A DNA stretch of 64,000 bases from Mercurialis annua (lineage: Eukaryota > Streptophyta > Magnoliopsida > Malpighiales > Euphorbiaceae), in NCBI RefSeq assembly GCF_937616625.2, contig NC_065575.1, positions 26,597,001-26,661,000 on the forward strand, in the 5' to 3' direction. The notes under the pieces are model-generated. The model ran no database searches. It had not been told where the DNA came from and worked only from the letters and a program-made list of their open reading frames with translations. The position numbers and the translations under genes were made by a program. This document shows positions 58,037 through 64,000 of the stretch, piece after piece (position 1 is the first letter of the stretch; each line of letters opens with the position of its first letter).

Positions 58037-60148
58037 ATTATAGAGACTTGAGACGCAACATATTATTCTAGCGTCGCTTTTCACGCACATTTTTTGTAAT
58101 ATAACCTAACGCGTTAAAGAGACTTGAGACGCGACATACTAATCTAGCGTAAATTTTCACGCACTGTTTTCGTAATAAAACCTAGAATACTTAGGTAATC
58201 AGAACGACGCGTTTAAGAGACTTGTGACACGACATACTAATCTAGCCTTACTTTTCATGCACACTTTGCGTAATATAACCTAGCCATGCATAGATAATCA
58301 GAAGGACGCGCAAAAGAGACTTGAGGCGTGACATACTACTAATCTATTATCTCTTTCACGCACACTTTTCGTAATATAACCTAACCATGCTTAGGTAATC
58401 GGAACAATGCGTTAGAGAGACTTGTGACGTGACCTAAGGATGGTAATCGAAACGACGCGTTAAAGAGACTTGAGACGCGACATAATAATCTTGTGTCACT
58501 TATTATACACACTTTGCATAATATAACCTAACCATATTTAAGTAATAGGACCGACGCGTTAAAGAGACTTGAAATGCGACATACTAATATAACCTAACCA
58601 TGCTTAGGTAATCTAATGTCACTTTTAACGCACATTTTGTGACGAGACATACTAATCTAGCATCGCTTTTCACTCACACTTTGCGTAATATAACCAAACC
58701 ATGCTTAGGTAATTGGAACGACGCGTTAGAGAGACTTTTGACGTGACATAAGCATGGTAATCGAAACGACGCGTTATAGAGACTTGAGACGCGACATACT
58801 AATCTAGCGTAAATTTTCACGCACAATTTGTATAATATAACCTAACCATGCTTATGTAATCAGACCAACGCGTTAAAGAGACTTGTGACGCGACATACTA
58901 ATCAAGCATCACTTTTCAAGCCCATTTTGCGTAATATTACCTAGCCATGCTTAGGTAATGGGAACGACGGGTTAGAAAGACTTGAGGCGCGACATACTAA
59001 TCTATTGTTACTTTTCAAGCACACTTTGCTTAATATAACCAAACTATGCTTAGGTAATCGGAACGACGCATTAGAGAGACTTGTGACGCGACATAAGCAT
59101 GGTAATCAAAACGACGCGTTAAAGAGACTTGAGACGCGACATACTAACCGAGCGTCACTTTTTACGCACACTTTGTGCAATATAACCTAACCATGCTTAG
59201 GTAATTGGAATGACATATTAAAGAGACTTGAGAAGCTACATACTAATATAGCATCACTTTTCACACAAACTTTTTTAATATAAACTAACCATGTTTAAGT
59301 AATCGGACCGACGCGTTAAAGAGACTTGAGATGCGACATACTAATCTACCGTCACTTTTCACGCACAATTTGCATTATATAACCTAGCGATCTTTGGTAA
59401 TCGGAACGACGAGATAAAGAGACTTGAGACGCGACATACTCACTTCTCACGCACGCTTTGCATAATATAACCTAACCATGCTTAGGTAATTAGAACGACG
59501 CGTTAAAGAGACTTAAGGCGCGACATACTAATCTATCTTAACTTTTCATGCACACTTTGCGTAATATAACCTAATCAGGCTTAAGTAATCGGAACAACGA
59601 GTTAGAAAGACTTGTGACGCGACATAAGTATGGTAATCGAAACAACGCGTGTAAGTGACTTGAGACGCAACATACTAATCTAGCGTCACTTTTCACGCAC
59701 ACTTTGCGTAATATAACCTAACCATGCTTAGGTTATCGGAACGACGCGTTAGAGAGACTTGTGACGTGACATAAGCATGGTAATCGAAATGACGCGTTAT
59801 AGGGACTTGAGACGCGACATACTAATCTAGCGTAACTTTTCACGCACACTTGTGTAATGTAACCTAACCATGCATAGGTAATCAGACCGACGCGTTAAAG
59901 AGACTTGTGAAGCGACATACTAATATAGTATCACTTTTCACGCACACTTTGTGTAATATAACCTAGCCATGCTTATGTAATCGGAACGACGCGTTAGAGA
60001 GACTTGAGGCACGACATACTAATCTATTGTTACTTTCAAGCACACTTTGCATAATATAACCAAACTATGCCTAGGTAATCGGAACGACGCGTTAGAGAGA
60101 CTTGTGACACACTTTGGTAATATAAATGCTTAGGTAATATAACCTAAC
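58037..60148 (-). repeat. Satellite array block 3b, minus orientation
   Basis: Continuation of the satellite after the solo LTR, starting with the second ATTAT. Monomers are 99 and 147 bp, many shortened. It ends at a scrambled junction near 60120-60150. Confidence 0.93.
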
Positions 60149-62223
60149 CTAGATTAGTATGTCGCGTCTCAAGTCTCTTTAATGCGTCGGTCCAATTACC
60201 TAAGCATGGTTAGGTAATATTACGCAAAGTGTGCGTAAAAAGTGACACTAGATTTGTATGTTGCGTCTCAAGTCCCTTTAACGCGTCGTTCTGATTTCCC
60301 AAGCATGGTTAGGTTATATTATGCAAAGTGTGTGTGAAAAGTGACGCTAGATTTGTATGTTGCGGCTCAAGTCTCTTTTACGCGTCGTTTCGATTACAAT
60401 GCTTATGTCTCGTCACAAGTCTCTCTAACGCGTCGTTCTGATTACCTAATCTTGGTTCGGTTATATTACGCAAAGTATGCGTTAAAATTGACAGTAGAGT
60501 ACTATGTCGCGTCACAAGTCACTTTAACGCGTCGTTCCGATTTCCTAAGCATGGTTAGGTTATATTACGCAAAGTGTGCGTGAAAAGTGACGCTAGATTA
60601 GTAAGTCGCGTCTCAAGTCTCTTTAAGGTGTTGTTCCGATTAACTAAGGCATGGTTAGGTTATATTACGCAAAGTGTGCGTGAAAAGTGACGCTAGATCA
60701 GTTTGTCGCGTCCCAAGTCTCTTTAACGCGTTGTTTCGATTACCTAAGCATGGTTAGGTTATAATACGAAAAGTGTGCGTGAAATATGACGCTAGATTAG
60801 TATGTCGTGTCTCAAGTCTCACTAACGCGTTGTTTCGATTACCGTGCTTATGTCGCATCACAAGTCTCTCTAACACATCGTTCCAATTACCTAAGCATTG
60901 TTAAACCATATTACGAAAAGTTTGCGTGAAAAGTGACGCTAGATTAATATGTCGCGTCTCAAGTCTCTTTAACGCGTCGTTTTAATTACCATGCTTATGT
61001 CGCGTCACAAGTATCTCTAACGCGTTGTTCCGATTACTGAAGTATGGGTAGGTTATATTACGCAAAGCGTGACTAAAAAGTGATGCTAGATTAGTATGTC
61101 GCGTCTCAAGTCTCTTTAACGCGTCGTTCTGATTACCTAAGCATGGTTAGGTTATATTATGCAAAGCGTGCGTAAAAAGTGACGCTAGATTAGTATGTCG
61201 TGTCTCAAGTCTCTTCAACGCGTCGTTCCGATTACCTAAGCATCGTTAGGTTATATTTTGCAAAATGTGCGTAAAAAGTGACGCTAGATTATTATGTCGC
61301 GTTTTAAGTCTCTTTAACGGGTCGTTTCGATTACTATGCTTATGTCGCATCACAAGTCTCTTTAACGCGTCGTTCCAAACACCTAAGAATGGATAGGTTA
61401 TATTACACAAAGTGTGCGTGAATAGTGACGCTAGATTAGTATGTCGCGTTTCAAGTCTCTTTAACTCGTCATTTCGATTACTATGCTTATGTCGAGTCAC
61501 AAGTCTCTTTAACGCGTTGTTACGAACACCTAAGCATGGTTAGGTTATATTACACAAAGTGTGCATGAAAAGTTTCGCTAGATTAGTATAATTACCTATG
61601 CATGGTTAGGTTATATTGCACAAAGTAAAAAGTGACGCTAGATTAGTATGTCGTGTCTAAAGTCTCTTGAAGGCGTCATTTCATTACCATTCTTATGTCG
61701 CATCACAAGTCTCTCTAGCGCATCGTTTCAATACCTAAGCATGGTTAGTTTATATTACGCAAAGTGTGCTTAAAAAGTGAAATAGATTAGTATGTTGTGT
61801 CTCAAGTTTTATATTACGCAAAGGGTGCGTGAAAAGTGACGCTAGATTAGTATGTCGCGTCTAAAGTCTCTTTAACGCGTCGTTTCGATTACCATGCTTA
61901 TGTGGCGTCACAAGTCTCTCTAAGGCGTTGTTCCGGTTACCTAAGCATGGTTAGTTTATATTATGGAAAGTGTGCGTAAAAGGTGAAGCTAGATTACTAT
62001 GTCACGTCACAAGTCTGTTTAACGTGTCGTTCCGATTACCTAAGCATGGTTAGGCTATATTACGCAAAGTGTGCGTGAAAAGTGATGATAGATTTGTATG
62101 TCGCGTCACATGTCCATTTAACGCGTCGTTCCGATTACCTAAGCATGGTCAGATTATATTACGCAAAGTGTGCGTGAAAAGTGTCGCTAGATTAGTATGT
62201 CGCGTCTCAAGTCTCTTTAACGC
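60149..62223 (+). repeat. Satellite array block 4, plus orientation
   Basis: Plus-oriented monomers begin CTAGATTAGTATGTCGCG directly after a minus-oriented fragment and continue to the hairpin junction at 62206-62267. Confidence 0.93.
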
Positions 62224-62267
62224 GACATAAGCATAGTAATCAAAACGAGGCGTTAAAGAGACTTGAG
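62206..62267. repeat. Inversion junction with 18-bp hairpin in satellite
   Basis: Arms CTCAAGTCTCTTTAACGC (62206-62223) and its perfect complement (62250-62267) enclose a 26-nt loop made of part of the 48-bp module. Orientation switches from plus to minus here. Confidence 0.85.
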
Positions 62268-63174
62268 GCACGACATACTAATCTAGCGTCACTTTTCACG
62301 CAAGCTTTGCGTAATATAACCTAACCATGCTTAGGTAATCGGAACGACGCGTTAAAAAGACTCCAGACGTGACATACTAATCTATTGAAACTTTTAGCGC
62401 ACACTTTGCGTAATATAACCCTAACCATGCTAAGGTAATCGAAACGACGCGTTAAAGAGATTTGAGACACGACATATTAATATTGCATTACTTTTTACGC
62501 ACTCTTTGCGTAATATGACCTAACCATGCTTAGGTAATAGTCAGTCAAAAAGACTTGAGACGGGACATACTAATCTATTGTCACTTTTCAGGAACACTTT
62601 GCGTAGTAGAAACTAACCATGCTTAGGTAGTTTCAACGACGCGTTAGAGCGACTTGTGACGCAACATAAGCACGGTAATCGAAACGACGCGTTGAAGAGA
62701 CTTTATACGCGGCATACTAATCTAACGTTATTTTTCACGCACACTTTGCATAATATAATCTACCCATGCTAAGTAATCGAACCGACGCGTTAAGAGACTT
62801 GATACGGGACATACTAATCTAGCGTCACTTTTCCCGCACACTTTGCATAATATAACTTAACCATGCTTAGGTATTCGGAACGACACTTTAAAGAGACTTG
62901 TGACGCGACATAAGCATGGTAATCGAAACGACCCGTTAAAGAGAGGCGACATACTAATCTAGCGTCACTTTTTACGCACACTTTGCGAAATATAACCTAA
63001 CCATGCTTGACACGTTAAAGAGACTTGAGACGCGACATACTAATCTAGCGTCACTTTTTACGTACACTTTACGTAATATAACCTAACCATACTTAGGTAA
63101 TCGGAACGACGCGTTAAAGAGACTTGCGACATACTATTCTAGCGTCACTTTTCACGCATACTTTGCGTAATATA
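62224..63174 (-). repeat. Satellite array block 5, minus orientation
   Basis: Last part of the array, ending inside a monomer at GCGTAATATA. No gene is seen. Confidence 0.93.
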
Positions 63175-63552
63175 TGTTTGCGCACCGGGACTCGAGGGTC
63201 CATATTGTATATTTCAATAACAAATGGATCGTCATATCATTTAGTAATTAAAGCACGCATCTAGAAATCATAAAAAGAATACCTATGTCGATTCTCCAAC
63301 GATTCTTGTACTGCCGATAGTACGACAACCTCAAGCTCGTCCACACGAGTATGCGTCCAACTGAATCCTCGCCTTGAAGTAATCCGCAAGAGTTACTCTT
63401 GCCGAGCAACCCTAAGATCAAACTCTCGCCGCAGTTACGTCTTTACTCGGATGTATGAAAAACTTTGCCAAGCTTTTCCGTGATTGCTGACTACTTGAAC
63501 TCCTTCAAGTATGCTCTCTTAAGTAAGGTGTCGAGAATGAGCAAAGGCAACC

Positions 63553-63562
63553 TCTATTTATC
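63553..63562 (-). promoter_or_regulatory. Candidate TATA box of right-edge LTR
   Basis: GATAAATAGA followed by GG on the minus strand, a form common in plant LTR promoters. Confidence 0.45.
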
Positions 63563-63589
63563 AGCAAGAGTTTGTAGGAAACTCCAACA

Positions 63590-63779
63590 CCTCACATGCT
63601 AGGTGTCACACACAAAGTAAAGGTGCTGCCACCATACGACGCCTCACATGCTAGGTGTCTCACACAAAGTAAAGGTGCTGCCACCATATGACGCCTCACA
63701 TGCTAGGTGTCACACACCAAGCATAGGTGTTGCAACCATCTGACACCTCACATGCTAGGTGTCACACACCAAGCATATG
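63590..63779. repeat. 52-bp tandem repeat, about 3.7 copies
   Basis: Units start at 63590, 63642, 63694 and 63746 with CCTCACATGCTAGGTGT. The first two are closest to each other; the last two share CACCAAGCATA. They lie just upstream of the candidate TATA box on the minus strand. Confidence 0.9.
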
Positions 63780-64000
63780 CATAACATCATCACATGACAT
63801 CATCAAATTACTAATCACATTAACTTGAAAAAAATACAATTAGGTTCCTACTAATTTATAACTCTTACAAATTAGGACTAATTTGTTCTCGTTTTTCATC
63901 TTAGATTAATTTCTGAGATATGCTAGTATCTATATGAAATCAATCTCTTGAAACTCAATCGGTTGCACACCCTAGTGTGTGTGACTAACTAGGTTCACTT

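Larger units (their letters stand above)
63175..64000 (-). mobile_element. Partial mobile element at right edge, probably an LTR on the minus strand
   Basis: The satellite stops and unrelated sequence begins TGTTTGCGCACC. On the minus strand this end reads GGTGCGCAAACA, that is, an LTR-like CA end. A minus-strand TATA box (GATAAATAGA, 63553-63562) lies about 380 bp inside, and 52-bp repeats lie upstream of it, as in a U3 region. The opposite end is outside the window, so LTR identity is inference; no coding domain is visible. Confidence 0.5.

Noticed and set aside
25223..61500. Dozens of 60-140 codon frames on both strands in the satellite
   Set aside because: They are repeated translations of the same 99/147-bp monomers, open only because unit lengths are multiples of three. 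They start and stop at random variants and show no conserved gene structure.
19851..63174. CRISPR-like or other array with spacers
   Set aside because: Units are contiguous with no unique spacers; this is a plant satellite.
19851..63174. Telomere-like motif in the satellite (TTAGGTTA, AACCTAACC)
   Set aside because: It occurs once per monomer as part of a dyad, not as tandem TTTAGGG units.
19851..63174. 5S rDNA or tRNA-derived repeat
   Set aside because: No A/B-box pair, cloverleaf or 5S-like 120-bp core could be seen in the monomer.
63175..64000. Helitron or DNA transposon end at the right edge
   Set aside because: The end begins TG, not TC, with no CTRRT end or terminal inverted repeat visible; the minus-strand TATA box and U3-like repeats fit an LTR better.

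Overview
This window is plant nuclear heterochromatin, probably from a eudicot. It holds no host protein gene, rRNA gene or tRNA gene that I can support. It is built from LTR retrotransposons and a long, degenerate satellite array. The plant assignment rests on Ty3/gypsy elements with Tat-lineage traits: a second RNase H after the gypsy RNase H, a plant-type primer site, and a spliced antisense gene between pol and the 3' LTR.

Bases 1-19850 hold two nearly identical copies of one Tat-type element, nested head-on. The outer copy is on the + strand. It enters from the left edge inside pol (1-1407), is interrupted, resumes at 12768 and ends with a 707-bp 3' LTR at 19850. The inner copy (1408-12762, minus strand, 761-bp LTRs) sits in the outer pol and is flanked by the 5-bp duplication CGAAC. 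The inner copy has a long gag-pol frame broken by an in-frame 750-bp deletion in RNase H/integrase and a 1-bp frameshift. The outer copy has one in-frame stop between RNase H and integrase. Each copy carries, antisense to pol, a gene with its own TATA box, a 5'-UTR intron and two coding introns. In the outer copy this gene reads as an intact protein of about 716 residues (putative gypsy-type transposon domain, two basic patches, long coiled coil). In the inner copy it is frameshifted.

Bases 19851-63174 are a satellite array of about 40 kb. The basic monomer is 99 bp. A 147-bp variant carries an extra 48-bp half-module. The array changes strand at about 22.6, 53.7, 60.15 and 62.2 kb. Variant monomers recur in a fixed order, which indicates higher-order repeats, with one unit of about 1.56 kb copied up to three times between 31.1 and 36.5 kb. 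Two foreign pieces interrupt the array: a 185-bp structured-RNA-like fragment (27768-27952, possibly organellar) and a 2932-bp solo LTR (55105-58036) with the 5-bp duplication ATTAT.

Bases 63175-64000 begin another element, probably the end of an LTR on the minus strand, with a TATA box and 52-bp tandem repeats upstream of it.

The likely order of events is: the satellite amplified and rearranged; the solo LTR and the 185-bp piece entered; the Tat element inserted; and most recently a sister copy inserted into it. The resulting long inverted repeat could yield double-stranded RNA.
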